Below are positions 15,368-24,386 of a DNA stretch of 34,571 bases, one piece after another. The DNA lies in assembly GCA_900544645.1 (NCBI GenBank), contig UQWG01000017.1, forward strand, positions 1 to 34,571, read 5' to 3'. The notes beneath the pieces are model-generated. The model did no database searches. It was not told the DNA's origin and worked only from the letters and a program-made list of their open reading frames with translations. How positions within the stretch are numbered: the stretch's first letter is position 1; every line of letters starts with the position of its first letter. The DNA comes from an uncultured Collinsella sp. GTDB taxonomy: Bacteria; Actinomycetota; Coriobacteriia; Coriobacteriales; Coriobacteriaceae. Made by a program: the position numbers and the translations under genes.

Positions 15368-16746
15368 GCACGTCCATCCCGCGCTTCATGGTCGCTGCGC
15401 CCTCGAGCGGGAGCGGCAAGACGGTCGTAACGTGTGCGCTCCTGCGCGCGCTCGCGCGCCGCGGCCTTGCATGCGCGGCCTTCAAATGCGGCCCCGACTA
15501 CATTGACCCGCTCTTTCATCGCCGCGTCGTGGGTGCGCGCTCGGGCAACTTAGACGGCTTCTTCACCGACGCCCCGACGCTGCGCGCCCTGCTCGCACGC
15601 GGCGCCGCGGGCGCGGATGTCGCGGTGCTCGAGGGGGTCATGGGCTTCTACGACGGTATGGCGCCCGGCGTGGCCGACGCGAGCAGCTACCAGGTTGCGC
15701 GCGACACGGAAACGCCGGTCGTTTTAGTGGTGAACGGGCGCGGGGCGTCTTTATCGCTCGCCGCCGTAATCCGCGGCATCGCCGAGTTCCTGCCTTGTGC
15801 GAACGTGCGCGGCGTCGTGCTGAACAAGACGAGCGCCGCTGCCTGCGCCTACGCGAAGCCAGCGATCGAGAAGCACACGGGCGTCGCGGTTTTGGGTAAT
15901 ATCCCCGCCGACGAGGCGTTCTCGCTCGAAAGCCGGCATCTGGGGCTTGTGACCGCCGACGAAGTCAAGCAGCTCTCCGCGCGCATCGACAAGATGGCCG
16001 AGCTGGTGGAAAAGAGCGTCGACGTCGACCGCTTGCTCGAAATAGCGGCGACGGCACCCGATATCCGCGAGGAACCTTACCGGTTGGAGCCGATCGCGGG
16101 AGCGCGGCCCATCGTCGCTGTCGCGCGTGACGAGGCGTTCTCGTTCTACTACGAGGAGAACCTGCGCGCGCTCGAGGACCTGGGTTGCGAGCTGGCCTTT
16201 TTCAGCCCCTTGTATGATAGCGAGTTGCCCCGGGGGACAAGCGCCCTCTATCTGGGAGGCGGCTACCCAGAGCTCCATGCGCGGCAGCTCTCCGAGAACG
16301 CGCCGATGCGCGAGGCGGTGCGGCGCGCGGTGGAATCCGGCATGCCGACGGCTGCCGAATGCGGTGGGTTTCTGTACCTGCAGCGCGAAATCTCCGATAG
16401 CGAGGGGCGGCGCTGGCCTGTTGCGGGCGCCCTTGAGGGCGCAAGCGAGAACGGGGGAAGGCTGTCCCATTTCGGGTACGTGGAGCTCACTTCCCAACGC
16501 GACGGGCTCTACGGGCCGCGCGGCACACGCATCCGCGCGCACGAGTTCCACTACTGGCAGTCCACCTGCCCGGGCGGCGACTTCTGGGCGCAGAAGCCCC
16601 GGCGCGACAAGGGCTGGCCGTGCATGACGACCACCCCGTCACTGGTTGCGGGCTTCCCGCATGTGTACTATCCTGCGAACCCCGACGTTGCGCGCGCGTT
16701 CGCGTCTGCCGCAGCGTCGTTCGCAGAGAGGAGACGGCATGGCTGA
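15364..16746 (+). CDS. cbiA: Cobyrinate a,c-diamide synthase
   Basis: Glutamine- and ATP-dependent amidation of the a and c carboxylates. A 460-residue protein starting at GTG 15364, overlapping the cbiET stop (GTGA), with GGGGAAGG upstream. ATP-binding domain: P-loop APSSGSGKT (12-20), FKCGPDYIDPLFH, LEGVMGFYDG. C-terminal glutamine amidotransferase domain: YLGGGYPELHA, nucleophile Cys333 in AAECGGFLYLQ, and His395 in RAHEFHYW. All expected parts are present. Confidence 0.95.
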   Translation: MSTSIPRFMVAAPSSGSGKTVVTCALLRALARRGLACAAFKCGPDYIDPLFHRRVVGARSGNLDGFFTDAPTLRALLARGAAGADVAVLEGVMGFYDGMAPGVADASSYQVARDTETPVVLVVNGRGASLSLAAVIRGIAEFLPCANVRGVVLNKTSAAACAYAKPAIEKHTGVAVLGNIPADEAFSLESRHLGLVTADEVKQLSARIDKMAELVEKSVDVDRLLEIAATAPDIREEPYRLEPIAGARPIVAVARDEAFSFYYEENLRALEDLGCELAFFSPLYDSELPRGTSALYLGGGYPELHARQLSENAPMREAVRRAVESGMPTAAECGGFLYLQREISDSEGRRWPVAGALEGASENGGRLSHFGYVELTSQRDGLYGPRGTRIRAHEFHYWQSTCPGGDFWAQKPRRDKGWPCMTTTPSLVAGFPHVYYPANPDVARAFASAAASFAERRRHG

Positions 16747-17881
16747 AGCAACTGAAACCGCGCTTGCCTGCATCCGCGAGGAAGTCGAGCGCGCGTTCTC
16801 GTCGGCGCCGGGCGCCGTGCTCGAAGCCGCGCTCTCCCGGATTGCGCCCGCAGACGAGTGCGCCCGCGCCGCCGCGTACGCCGCGTGGGACTCCATCGCG
16901 CACCCCTTGGGGGGATTGGGCGACTTTGAAGACGCCGTCGCGCGTATCGCCGCAGCTCAGGGGAGCGCCGAGGTGGCCGAGTTTCCCCGTGCGCTCGCGG
17001 TATTCTTCTCCGACAACGGGGTTGTTGCCGAAGGCGTGTCGCAAAGCGGGCAAGACGTGACGCGAGCCGTCGCGCGCAACATGTGCGAGGGGGCCACGAG
17101 CGCCTGTCGCATGGCGGCGTTCGCGGGTGCCGAGGTCGTGCCCGTCGACGTGGGTATGGCCCGGGGCATAGAAGACGCGCGCATGGTGCGCGCGAACGTG
17201 CGGCGGGGGAGCGGCAACATCGCGCACGGGTCCGCTATGTCTCGCGATGGGGCCGTGCGCGCGATCGAGGTCGGAATCGCCGTCGCGTGCGGGCTAGCCC
17301 GCGCCGGCGTACGCCTTCTCGCCGCGGGCGAGATGGGCATCGGCAACACGACCACCTCGGCGGCGGTGGCCGCAGTGCTCATCCGGACGGACGCGCGGAG
17401 CCTCGTCGGGCGTGGCGCGGGGCTCTCGGACGCCTCGCTCGCGCGCAAGCGCGACGTGGTCGAGCGCGCTATCGACGCGAACTCGCCCGATCCCGCCGAC
17501 CCGATTGACGTGCTCTCGAAGGTGGGCGGCTTCGACATCGCGGCGATGTGCGGCTTCTACCTGGGGGCCGCGGCCTCGAAGGCGCCAGCGCTCCTCGACG
17601 GGGTCATATCCTGCACGGCGGCCCTGTGCGCGGCGCGCCTGTGCCCCAACGCCTTGGGCTACCTCGTGGGAACCCACGCATCAAGCGAACCCGCAAGCCA
17701 GGAGCTCCTTCGCGAGCTCGGCATAAAGGCACCCCTCGACGCAGGCATGCACTTGGGCGAGGGCGCGGGCGCCATGGCGTATCTGCCCCTTTTGGATTCG
17801 GCGCTGCGCGTGTACCGGGATGGAAAGACGTTCACGGCGACTGGTATGGCTGCTTACGAGCATTTCGAGGCCGGAAAATGA
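16739..17881 (+). CDS. cobT: Nicotinate-nucleotide--dimethylbenzimidazole phosphoribosyltransferase
   Basis: Activates the lower-ligand base to its alpha-riboside phosphate. A 380-residue protein, a little longer than the usual 350 or so, the excess being at the N-terminus. Family motifs: LGDFEDAVARIAA, FFSDNGVVAEGVS, GEMGIGNTTTSAAV (197-210) and the catalytic Glu341 in AGMHLGEGAGA. ATG 16739 has GAGAGGAG upstream and overlaps the cbiA stop by 8 bases. No gene for making dimethylbenzimidazole (bluB or bza) is in the window, so the base must come from elsewhere. Confidence 0.94.
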   Translation: MAEATETALACIREEVERAFSSAPGAVLEAALSRIAPADECARAAAYAAWDSIAHPLGGLGDFEDAVARIAAAQGSAEVAEFPRALAVFFSDNGVVAEGVSQSGQDVTRAVARNMCEGATSACRMAAFAGAEVVPVDVGMARGIEDARMVRANVRRGSGNIAHGSAMSRDGAVRAIEVGIAVACGLARAGVRLLAAGEMGIGNTTTSAAVAAVLIRTDARSLVGRGAGLSDASLARKRDVVERAIDANSPDPADPIDVLSKVGGFDIAAMCGFYLGAAASKAPALLDGVISCTAALCAARLCPNALGYLVGTHASSEPASQELLRELGIKAPLDAGMHLGEGAGAMAYLPLLDSALRVYRDGKTFTATGMAAYEHFEAGK

Positions 17882-18426
17882 CGGTGACACTCGTCATCGG
17901 CGCCGCCGCGAGCGGCAAGAGCGCCTACGCCGAGTCCCTGTGCCTCGGGCACGACGGCCCTCGCGTGTACATGGCAACGATGGAGCCCTTCGGGGAAGAG
18001 GGCGCCCGCCGCATCGCGCGCCATCGGGCGCTGCGCGAGGGCAAGGGGTTTTCCACCCTCGAGCGCACGCGTGACGTGGGCGCCGCAGTGCCCGGGCTTC
18101 CGCGCGGCTGCACGCTTCTTTTGGAGGACGTGGGCAACCTTGTTGCAAACGAGCTTTTCGCGGAAGGCGGCTTGTCCCCACGTGACCCCGACGCTGTGGC
18201 GCGCGAGGTGCTCGGAGGCATTGAACGGCTCGCTCAGGCCGCTGCGTATACGGTGGTGGTCACCGTCGACGTGTTCGCCGATGGGATGCGCTACGATGAG
18301 GAGACCGAGGTATGGAGGCGCGCGCTCGCGCGCGTGAACGCGGGCGTGGCGGCGCTGGCCGACCGTGCAGTCGAAGTGGCATGCGGGATTCCCGTGTGGA
18401 TGAAAGGCGAAGGACCTACAAGGTGA
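17878..18426 (+). CDS. cobU: Adenosylcobinamide kinase/guanylyltransferase, atypical C-terminal motif
   Basis: Phosphorylates adenosylcobinamide and attaches GMP. The protein has 182 residues. The P-loop is GAAASGKS (8-15); the nucleotide-accepting His is probably His49 in RIARHRALRE, and LLEDVGNLVANELF matches the acidic central strand. The usual NEVGxGIVP loop is replaced by VDVFADGMRYDE (about 125-136), while the ending VACGIPVWMKG is normal. The next-but-one gene encodes a second, shortened CobU-like domain that keeps the missing loop, so the two may complement each other. Its ATG overlaps the cobT stop (ATGA). Confidence 0.85.
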   Translation: MTVTLVIGAAASGKSAYAESLCLGHDGPRVYMATMEPFGEEGARRIARHRALREGKGFSTLERTRDVGAAVPGLPRGCTLLLEDVGNLVANELFAEGGLSPRDPDAVAREVLGGIERLAQAAAYTVVVTVDVFADGMRYDEETEVWRRALARVNAGVAALADRAVEVACGIPVWMKGEGPTR

Positions 18427-19190
18427 AGATAGCAGAGGCAATCGGCGCGGCGTTCGGAACGTTCTCGCGCATCCCCGTCCCGAAATCGGCCTGGACCGAT
18501 TTCGGATCAACCCATGCGCTTGCCGCGTTTCCCCTGGTGGGCCTTGCGGAAGGCTTCCTCATGACGGCGTGGGGGTACGTGGCGAACCTGCTCGGCGTAC
18601 CCGCGACCATCGTCGCGGCCGTGCTCGCGGCGCTGCCTGTGGCGGTGACGGGAGGCATCCACCTAGACGGGCTCTGCGACACCTCCGATGCGCTTGCAAG
18701 TTGGGCCCCGCGCGAGCGAAAGCTCGAGATCATGCACGACCCGCGGGCGGGCGCCTTCGGGGTCATCGGTGTTGTCGTGTACCTTATTCTGCAGTTTTCC
18801 CTGTTCACCGCGCTGCCGCTTACGGCGGGGGCGTTCCTCGCGCTTCTGTGCTCGCTCGTGTTCTCCCGCGCGCTTTCGGGGCTCGCCGTAGAATGCTGGC
18901 CTGCCGCGCGGGCGGACGGCATGGCCGCGGGACTCTCGCCTGCTAAGAAGCGCGCGGCGATCGTCGTGCCGCTTTGCGCTTTCGCTGCGGCTTCGGCTGC
19001 AGGGATGGTCGTGTGCGCTCAGGCCGTCGGCGCCCTTATGGCGGTGGCGGGGCTTTTGGCGCTCGCGTGGTACCGTCATGTTGCCCTGTCCCGCTTCGGC
19101 GGGGTGACGGGGGATTTGGCCGGATGGTTTCTGCAATGGGCCGAGCTCGCGATGCTTGCCATGCTGGTGGCGGGGGGTATGCTCCTATGA
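18423..19190 (+). CDS. cobS: Adenosylcobinamide-GDP ribazoletransferase
   Basis: Integral membrane enzyme joining adenosylcobinamide-GDP with alpha-ribazole (phosphate), the last assembly step. A 255-residue protein with several hydrophobic helices. The catalytic metal-binding motif GGIHLDGLCDTSDALAS is intact, followed by IMHDPRAGAFGVIGVVVYL. It begins at GTG 18423, overlapping the cobU stop (GTGA). The N-terminus FGTFSRIPVPK is typical of the family. Confidence 0.94.
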   Translation: MKIAEAIGAAFGTFSRIPVPKSAWTDFGSTHALAAFPLVGLAEGFLMTAWGYVANLLGVPATIVAAVLAALPVAVTGGIHLDGLCDTSDALASWAPRERKLEIMHDPRAGAFGVIGVVVYLILQFSLFTALPLTAGAFLALLCSLVFSRALSGLAVECWPAARADGMAAGLSPAKKRAAIVVPLCAFAAASAAGMVVCAQAVGALMAVAGLLALAWYRHVALSRFGGVTGDLAGWFLQWAELAMLAMLVAGGMLL

Positions 19191-20188
19191 TTCTCGTGGT
19201 AGGCGGCGCGCATTCGGGGAAGAGGACCTTCGTGCGCGAAAAGCTCGGGTTCGCGGCGGACGATTTCGTCGACGCGGCGCAGCTTGCGGAGGGCGGCGTG
19301 CCCGCGGCTTTTGCCGGCCGTGTCGCGTACCGTGCTGAGGAACTCGTACGCGCGCTCGACGCTGACCGGGCGCTCGAGCGGCTGATTGGCTTCGACGCAG
19401 TGATTCTGCCCTTGGTCGGCTCGGGGGTCGTCCCCATGCGAGCGGAAGACGCCCAATGGCGCGAGCGCGCGGGGCGCCTGGGATGCGCGCTTGCTGCGCG
19501 CGCCGACGTCGTCGTGCGCATGACGTGCGGGATTCCCCAGGTCATCAAAGGAAACCTTGCCGATGCGCCTCGAGGGACGCAGGGCGCGGGCGCGCCTTTG
19601 GAAGTCGTCTTCGTGCGCCATGGTGCCACGGCGGGCACGGAAGACCATCGCTACAGCGGGGCGGGCACCGACGAGCCCCTGTCGAGCGCGGGGGAGCGCG
19701 CTTTGCGCGAGCTCGCGTGCGATCGTGACGTGTTCCGTGTTATCACGAGCGGCATGGCCCGCACCGACCAGACGGCACGCATCCTCTTCCCGAATGCGGA
19801 GCTTATGGCATGCCCCGGTCTGCGCGAGATGGATTTCGGTGACTTCGAGGGGCGAAGCGCCGCCGAGCTTAAAGAGGATGCGCGCTACCGCGCCTGGGTA
19901 GACTCCTGGTGCGAGACGCGGTGCCCGCATGGCGAGGGCAAGAGCGATTTCACCCGCCGCGTCGTCGCGGCGTTTCGGGAGGCGTGCGAATCGGAGCGCG
20001 CCCAGGGGAGTGGGCGCGCCGTCTTCGTCGTTCACGCGGGTACCGTGAAAGCGCTGCTTTCCGAGCTTGCTGTCCCGAAAATGGAATACTTCGACGTGCA
20101 TACCGAGCCGGGCGGCGCATGGGCCGCCACCTGGGATGGGCGCTGCCTTCGCGACGTTCGCCCCGCTTCGGGGGGCGATGCCCGGTGA
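19187..20188 (+). CDS. cobC: Shortened CobU-like domain fused to alpha-ribazole phosphatase (CobC)
   Basis: A 333-residue two-domain protein. Residues 1-125 resemble CobU: P-loop GGAHSGKRT (6-14), VGSGVVP (77-83), RAGRLGCALAARAD and GIPQVIKG (115-122). The middle of a normal CobU, including the guanylylated-His segment and the acidic strand, is missing. Residues about 138-333 are a histidine phosphatase: VFVRHGATAGT with catalytic His145, SGMARTDQTA, MDFGDFEGRS and VVHAGTVKALL. That half would remove the 5' phosphate from alpha-ribazole phosphate or adenosylcobalamin 5'-phosphate. ATG 19187 overlaps the cobS stop. The fusion and the domain loss are unusual; kinase activity of the first half is doubtful. 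Confidence 0.85.
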   Translation: MILVVGGAHSGKRTFVREKLGFAADDFVDAAQLAEGGVPAAFAGRVAYRAEELVRALDADRALERLIGFDAVILPLVGSGVVPMRAEDAQWRERAGRLGCALAARADVVVRMTCGIPQVIKGNLADAPRGTQGAGAPLEVVFVRHGATAGTEDHRYSGAGTDEPLSSAGERALRELACDRDVFRVITSGMARTDQTARILFPNAELMACPGLREMDFGDFEGRSAAELKEDARYRAWVDSWCETRCPHGEGKSDFTRRVVAAFREACESERAQGSGRAVFVVHAGTVKALLSELAVPKMEYFDVHTEPGGAWAATWDGRCLRDVRPASGGDAR

Positions 20189-21162
20189 TGACGATTCTTG
20201 CCGTCGCCGCCGGGTTCGCGGCCGACCTTGCCTTCGGCGACCCGCGCTGGCTTCCCCATCCCGTCGTCGCCATGGGGCGCGCGATCACGTGGGCCGAAGG
20301 CCGCCTGCGGGGCGCATTCCCGCAAACGTTCGCGGGCACGCGCGCCGCAGGGCTTGTGCTCGCCGTGGCGCTTCCGCTTGCGTGTGGGCTTTTGACCTGG
20401 GGAATCCTGCATCTTTGCGGCATGGTTCACCCCGGCTTGCGCTTCGTGGCCGAGGCATGGGCGAGCTATCAGATTCTCGCGACATGCGAGCTGCGCCGCC
20501 AGAGCCTGGCCGTGGCCCGCGCGTTCTCGAAGGGCGGCCTTGTCGCGGCGCGCGAAACCGTCGGGCTCATCGTGGGACGCGACACGTCTGTTCTCGACGA
20601 GCAGGGCGTTGTGCGCGCCGCCGTGGAAACGGTGGCGGAGAACGCGAGCGACGGCGTCATCGCGCCGCTTTTCTACCTTATGATCGGGGGTGCGCCCTTG
20701 GGCATGGCGTACAAGGCTGTGAACACGCTCGACAGCATGGTGGGCTACAAAAACGCGCGCTACATCGACTTCGGCTGCGCCTCGGCGCGCCTCGACGATG
20801 CGGTGAACTGGATTCCCTCGCGCTTATCGGCCCTGCTCATGATCGTCGTGTGCCCGATCGTCGGGCTCGACGCGCGCGGGGCGGCGCGCATCTGGCGCCG
20901 CGACAGGCGTCGCCATGCGAGCCCCAACTCGGCGCAGACCGAGTCGGCGTGCGCGGGCGCGCTCGGGCTGCGCCTGGCAGGACCCGCGGTGTATTTCGGC
21001 AAGCTCGTTGAGAAACCGACGATAGGCGACGCGTCCCGCGAAATCGAGTGGGGCGACATCGCCCGGGCGACTAGGCTCATGCTCGCCGCGTCCGTATGCG
21101 CGCTCGTCGTCTTCGGTGCCGCACGCGCGGCGGTCGTGCTCGCCGTGGGGGCGATGTCATGA
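20188..21162 (+). CDS. cbiB: Adenosylcobinamide-phosphate synthase
   Basis: Membrane protein that attaches aminopropanol (or its phosphate) to adenosylcobyric acid. A 324-residue protein with family signatures GDPRWLPHPVVAMGRAI at the N-terminus, ENASDGVIAPLFYLMIGG and KAVNTLDSMVGYKN in the middle, followed by SARLDDAVNWIPSRLSAL. ATG 20188 overlaps the TGA of the previous gene; GTG 20185 just before it is an alternative start. Confidence 0.93.
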   Translation: MTILAVAAGFAADLAFGDPRWLPHPVVAMGRAITWAEGRLRGAFPQTFAGTRAAGLVLAVALPLACGLLTWGILHLCGMVHPGLRFVAEAWASYQILATCELRRQSLAVARAFSKGGLVAARETVGLIVGRDTSVLDEQGVVRAAVETVAENASDGVIAPLFYLMIGGAPLGMAYKAVNTLDSMVGYKNARYIDFGCASARLDDAVNWIPSRLSALLMIVVCPIVGLDARGAARIWRRDRRRHASPNSAQTESACAGALGLRLAGPAVYFGKLVEKPTIGDASREIEWGDIARATRLMLAASVCALVVFGAARAAVVLAVGAMS

Positions 21163-22382
21163 GGGAAGACCACGCCGCGTCCCGGGCTGCCGGGGGAATC
21201 CTGCGCGCCCGTGCGCATGGGGGTAGCACGCAATCGCTCGGCATCGCTTGCGAAGGGGGCGCCTCCGAGCTCATTGACTTCTCGGTGAACGTGAATCCGG
21301 CAGGCCCCTCGCCGCGCGCCGTTGCCGCAGCTTGCAAGGCGCTTTCTCGAATCGACGCCTACCCCGATAGGGAAAGCCTCGCCCTCGTTCGCGCCCTAGC
21401 GCGTGCCCAGGGCATTCCCGAAGATACTATCGTCTGCGGCGCGGGCGCGTCCGACATCATCTGGCGGCTCGCCGCGGCGGTGCGCCCGAAACGCATCGTC
21501 GTGTGCGCGCCGACGTTCTCTGAATATGCGGAGGCGGCATCGTACTACGGCGCATGCGTGCAGGAGTTCCCGCTCTCTGAAGCGGACGACTTCGACGTGC
21601 CCGCCTCCTTCGCCCGCGCGATCGAGGGGCCGGGAGACGTGGCGTACCTCTGCAATCCGAACAACCCGACGGGGCGCCTCGTCGACCCCCGCGTGATCGA
21701 TGCCGCGGCTTGCCGCTGCGAGCAGGTGGGCGCGCTGCTCGTCGTGGACGAGTGCTTCCTCGGATTTGCGCCCGACGCCCGCGAAAGGAGCGTGGCCGCA
21801 CGCGCCGCGTGTTCGCACCGTGTGGCCGTGCTCTCCGCGTTTACCAAGCTCTACGGAATGGCAGGGTTGCGGTTGGGGTATCTGATCAGCGGAAACGCCC
21901 AACTCATCGAGGGGATTCGCCGGGCGGGGCAGGCGTGGCCCGTCTCCTCGGTCGCCGAGGCCGCGGGCATCGCCGCCCTGGAAGACGTCGAATACGTTTC
22001 GCGCACGCGCGATGTATTGGCGGGCGAGCGAGCGTGGCTTTCCCACGAGCTCTCCTCGCTCGGGCTTTCCGTCGTGCCGTCGGATGCGAACTTCCTTTTA
22101 GTCCGCACGCCGGCGAAAGACATCCCCGAGCGCCTGTATAAACAGGGGGTTTTGGTCCGCACGTGCGACTCGTTTTCGGTACTGTCCCGTTTCTGGTGCC
22201 GCGTCGCGGTGCGCACGCGCAAGGAGAACGCCCGGCTTGTGATGGCGTTCAGTCGCGCGCTTCGGGCGGAAGGCGCTTCGGGCGAAGGCGAACCCGACGA
22301 ACGGGGCGGCGCTTCTTGCAGCGGCGCTATGGCGGGCGCGGATGGCCGAGGCTCGGAGAAGGAGGTCGATACCCGTGGGTAG
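21159..22382 (+). CDS. cobD: L-threonine-O-3-phosphate decarboxylase
   Basis: PLP enzyme making (R)-1-amino-2-propanol O-phosphate for CbiB. A 407-residue aminotransferase-fold protein with HGGSTQSLG near the N-terminus, DFSVNVNPAGP, CNPNNPTG (165-172), Asp197 in VVDECFLGF, and PLP lysine Lys230 in SAFTKLYGMAGLRLGY. The last 40 or so residues are a Gly/Ala/Glu-rich extension beyond the fold. No PduX-type threonine kinase is in the window. ATG overlaps the cbiB stop (ATGA). Confidence 0.92.
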   Translation: MREDHAASRAAGGILRARAHGGSTQSLGIACEGGASELIDFSVNVNPAGPSPRAVAAACKALSRIDAYPDRESLALVRALARAQGIPEDTIVCGAGASDIIWRLAAAVRPKRIVVCAPTFSEYAEAASYYGACVQEFPLSEADDFDVPASFARAIEGPGDVAYLCNPNNPTGRLVDPRVIDAAACRCEQVGALLVVDECFLGFAPDARERSVAARAACSHRVAVLSAFTKLYGMAGLRLGYLISGNAQLIEGIRRAGQAWPVSSVAEAAGIAALEDVEYVSRTRDVLAGERAWLSHELSSLGLSVVPSDANFLLVRTPAKDIPERLYKQGVLVRTCDSFSVLSRFWCRVAVRTRKENARLVMAFSRALRAEGASGEGEPDERGGASCSGAMAGADGRGSEKEVDTRG

Positions 22383-23874
22383 GGCGAAGCCCATCATGAT
22401 CCAGGGCACCATGTCGAACGCGGGGAAGAGCCTGCTTGCGGCGGGGCTGTGCCGTGCGCTTTCGCAGGACGGCCTGCGCGTGGCTCCCTTCAAGAGCCAG
22501 AACATGGCGCTCAACAGCGGTGTCACGGCCGACGGGCTCGAGATGGGGCGCGCCCAGATCATGCAGGCCGAGGCGTGCGGCATCGCGCCCGACGTGCGCA
22601 TGAACCCCATCCTGCTCAAGCCCGAAAGCGACCACCGAAGCCAGCTCATCGTGGCCGGCAAGGCGCAGGGAGCCTTTGCTGCGAGGGACTACTTCGCGCG
22701 AAAGAAGGCGCTCATGCCGCAGATTTTGGAGGCGTTCGATTCGCTCGCGGAGGAAAACGACGTCATCGTCATCGAGGGCGCCGGCAGCCCCGTCGAAATC
22801 AACCTTGCCGAAAACGACATCGTCAACATGGGGCTCGCGCGCGCCGTGTCCTCCCCCGTGCTGCTCGCGGGCGACATCGACCCAGGCGGGGTGTTTGCCC
22901 AGCTCTACGGTACGGTCGCGCTCCTTGCGCCCGAGGACCGCGCGCTTTTGCGGGGGCTTGTGGTGAACAAGTTCCGCGGCGATGTGGAAATCCTGCGCCC
23001 GGGTTTGGCCCCGCTCGAGAAGATGTGCGGGGTTCCCGTCGTGGGGGTCGTGCCGTATCTTAAGCTCGACCTGGACGACGAGGACTCGCTTGCGCCGCGC
23101 CTATCTGCCCGCGAGGCGCGCGGCGTCATCGACGTCGCCGTCGTGCGCCTTCCGCACCTGTCGAACTTCACCGACTTCGACCCGCTTTCGCGCGTGCCCG
23201 GCGTGGGCGTGCGCTACGTTTCCTCGACGACCGATCTGGGCCGGCCCGACCTTGTGGTGCTCCCCGGCTCGAAGACCACGCTTGACGACGCGCGCTGGCT
23301 TGCGGCTAGCGGCATCGGAGCCTGTGTACGCGCGCTTTCGGGCGCGGGCACGCCGGTGCTCGGCATATGCGGAGGCTACCAGCTTTTGGGAGACGAGCTT
23401 TCCGACCCGCACGGCAGGGAAGGCGTTGGCACCGCGCGCGGGCTCGGGCTCATCCCTGCAAGTACGGTGTTCAAGGAGGAAAAGCACCTCGCCCAGTCGG
23501 AGCTGCGCATCACGGGTGCCCAAGGCGCGTTCTCGGTGTGGAACGGCATGACGGCGCGCGGGTACGAGATTCACGACGGCGAAACGACCGTCTCCTGCGC
23601 CCCTGCGGGCACGATTGGCGGCAAACCAGAAGGCGCGGCCTGCGGAAACGTGTTCGGAACCTATCTCCACGGCCTGTTCGACGAACCGGGGGTGGCACTC
23701 GCCCTCGCGCGCTCGCTCGCGCGCATGCGCGGCCTGCCCGAGAGCGTCGTGGGTGCTGAGGGCGCGGTGTCCGCGGCCGATCACCGTGCGCGCGAGTTCG
23801 ACCGCCTGGCCGACTCCGTGCGCGGGGCGCTCGACATGGAGTATGTCTACCGCATTATCGAGGAGGGCGTATGA
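22375..23874 (+). CDS. cbiP: Cobyric acid synthase
   Basis: Amidates positions b, d, e and g of adenosylcobyrinic acid a,c-diamide using glutamine and ATP. A 499-residue protein from GTG 22375, chosen because AAGGAGG (22359-22365) lies nine bases before it; it overlaps cobD by 8 bases. ATP domain: IMIQGTMSNAGKSLL (P-loop 11-19), FKSQNMALNS, AGDIDPGGVFAQLYGT. Amidotransferase domain: LPGSKTTLDD, nucleophile Cys332 in VLGICGGYQLLG, and GTYLHGLFD near the end. Typical of the family throughout. Confidence 0.95.
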   Translation: MGRAKPIMIQGTMSNAGKSLLAAGLCRALSQDGLRVAPFKSQNMALNSGVTADGLEMGRAQIMQAEACGIAPDVRMNPILLKPESDHRSQLIVAGKAQGAFAARDYFARKKALMPQILEAFDSLAEENDVIVIEGAGSPVEINLAENDIVNMGLARAVSSPVLLAGDIDPGGVFAQLYGTVALLAPEDRALLRGLVVNKFRGDVEILRPGLAPLEKMCGVPVVGVVPYLKLDLDDEDSLAPRLSAREARGVIDVAVVRLPHLSNFTDFDPLSRVPGVGVRYVSSTTDLGRPDLVVLPGSKTTLDDARWLAASGIGACVRALSGAGTPVLGICGGYQLLGDELSDPHGREGVGTARGLGLIPASTVFKEEKHLAQSELRITGAQGAFSVWNGMTARGYEIHDGETTVSCAPAGTIGGKPEGAACGNVFGTYLHGLFDEPGVALALARSLARMRGLPESVVGAEGAVSAADHRAREFDRLADSVRGALDMEYVYRIIEEGV

Positions 23875-24386
23875 TCCACGTGTATCATGGCGACGGCAAA
23901 GGCAAGACCACGGCGGCGATGGGCCTCGCCCTTCGCATGCTCGCCGCGGGCCGCCGCGTCGTCGTCGTGCAGTTCCTGAAAGACGGCGAAAGCGGGGAGG
24001 TGCGCCTGCTCGCCGAGCATTTCGGCGTGCCCGTGTTCGCGGGGAAGGCGTCGGATAAGTTTACCTGGTCCATGACGTCGGAAGAACTTGTCGCGACGCG
24101 CGAGCTGCACGATGGGAACCTCGCTTCCGCGCTCGCCGAGCTCGAGGGCGCGCAGGAGGGGCTGCTCGTGCTCGACGAGGCGCTCGACGCACTTTCGAAG
24201 GGGCTTGTCGACGACGCACTCGTGGACCGCGCGCTCGATATGTCCGCGCGCGGCATCGAAGTGGCGCTCACCGGGCGCGCACCTTCCCGCAAGATCGTGG
24301 ACAAGGCCGACTACATAACCGAGATGCGGTGCGAGAAACACCCCTACGCTCAGGGGATATGTGCAAGGGAAGGAGTGGAGTACTAG
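23871..24386 (+). CDS. Cob(I)yrinic acid a,c-diamide adenosyltransferase (CobO/BtuR type)
   Basis: Transfers adenosyl from ATP to cobalt(I) corrinoids. A 171-residue protein with P-loop GDGKGKTTAA (residues 7-16), VVVQFLKDG, and LLVLDEALDAL with the acidic Walker-B-like residue, closing with ALTGRAPSRKIVDKADYITEM. This is the CobA/CobO/BtuR fold. GAGGAGG precedes the start four bases away, inside the end of cbiP. I leave the symbol empty because cobA, cobO and btuR are all used for this family. Confidence 0.92.
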   Translation: MIHVYHGDGKGKTTAAMGLALRMLAAGRRVVVVQFLKDGESGEVRLLAEHFGVPVFAGKASDKFTWSMTSEELVATRELHDGNLASALAELEGAQEGLLVLDEALDALSKGLVDDALVDRALDMSARGIEVALTGRAPSRKIVDKADYITEMRCEKHPYAQGICAREGVEY

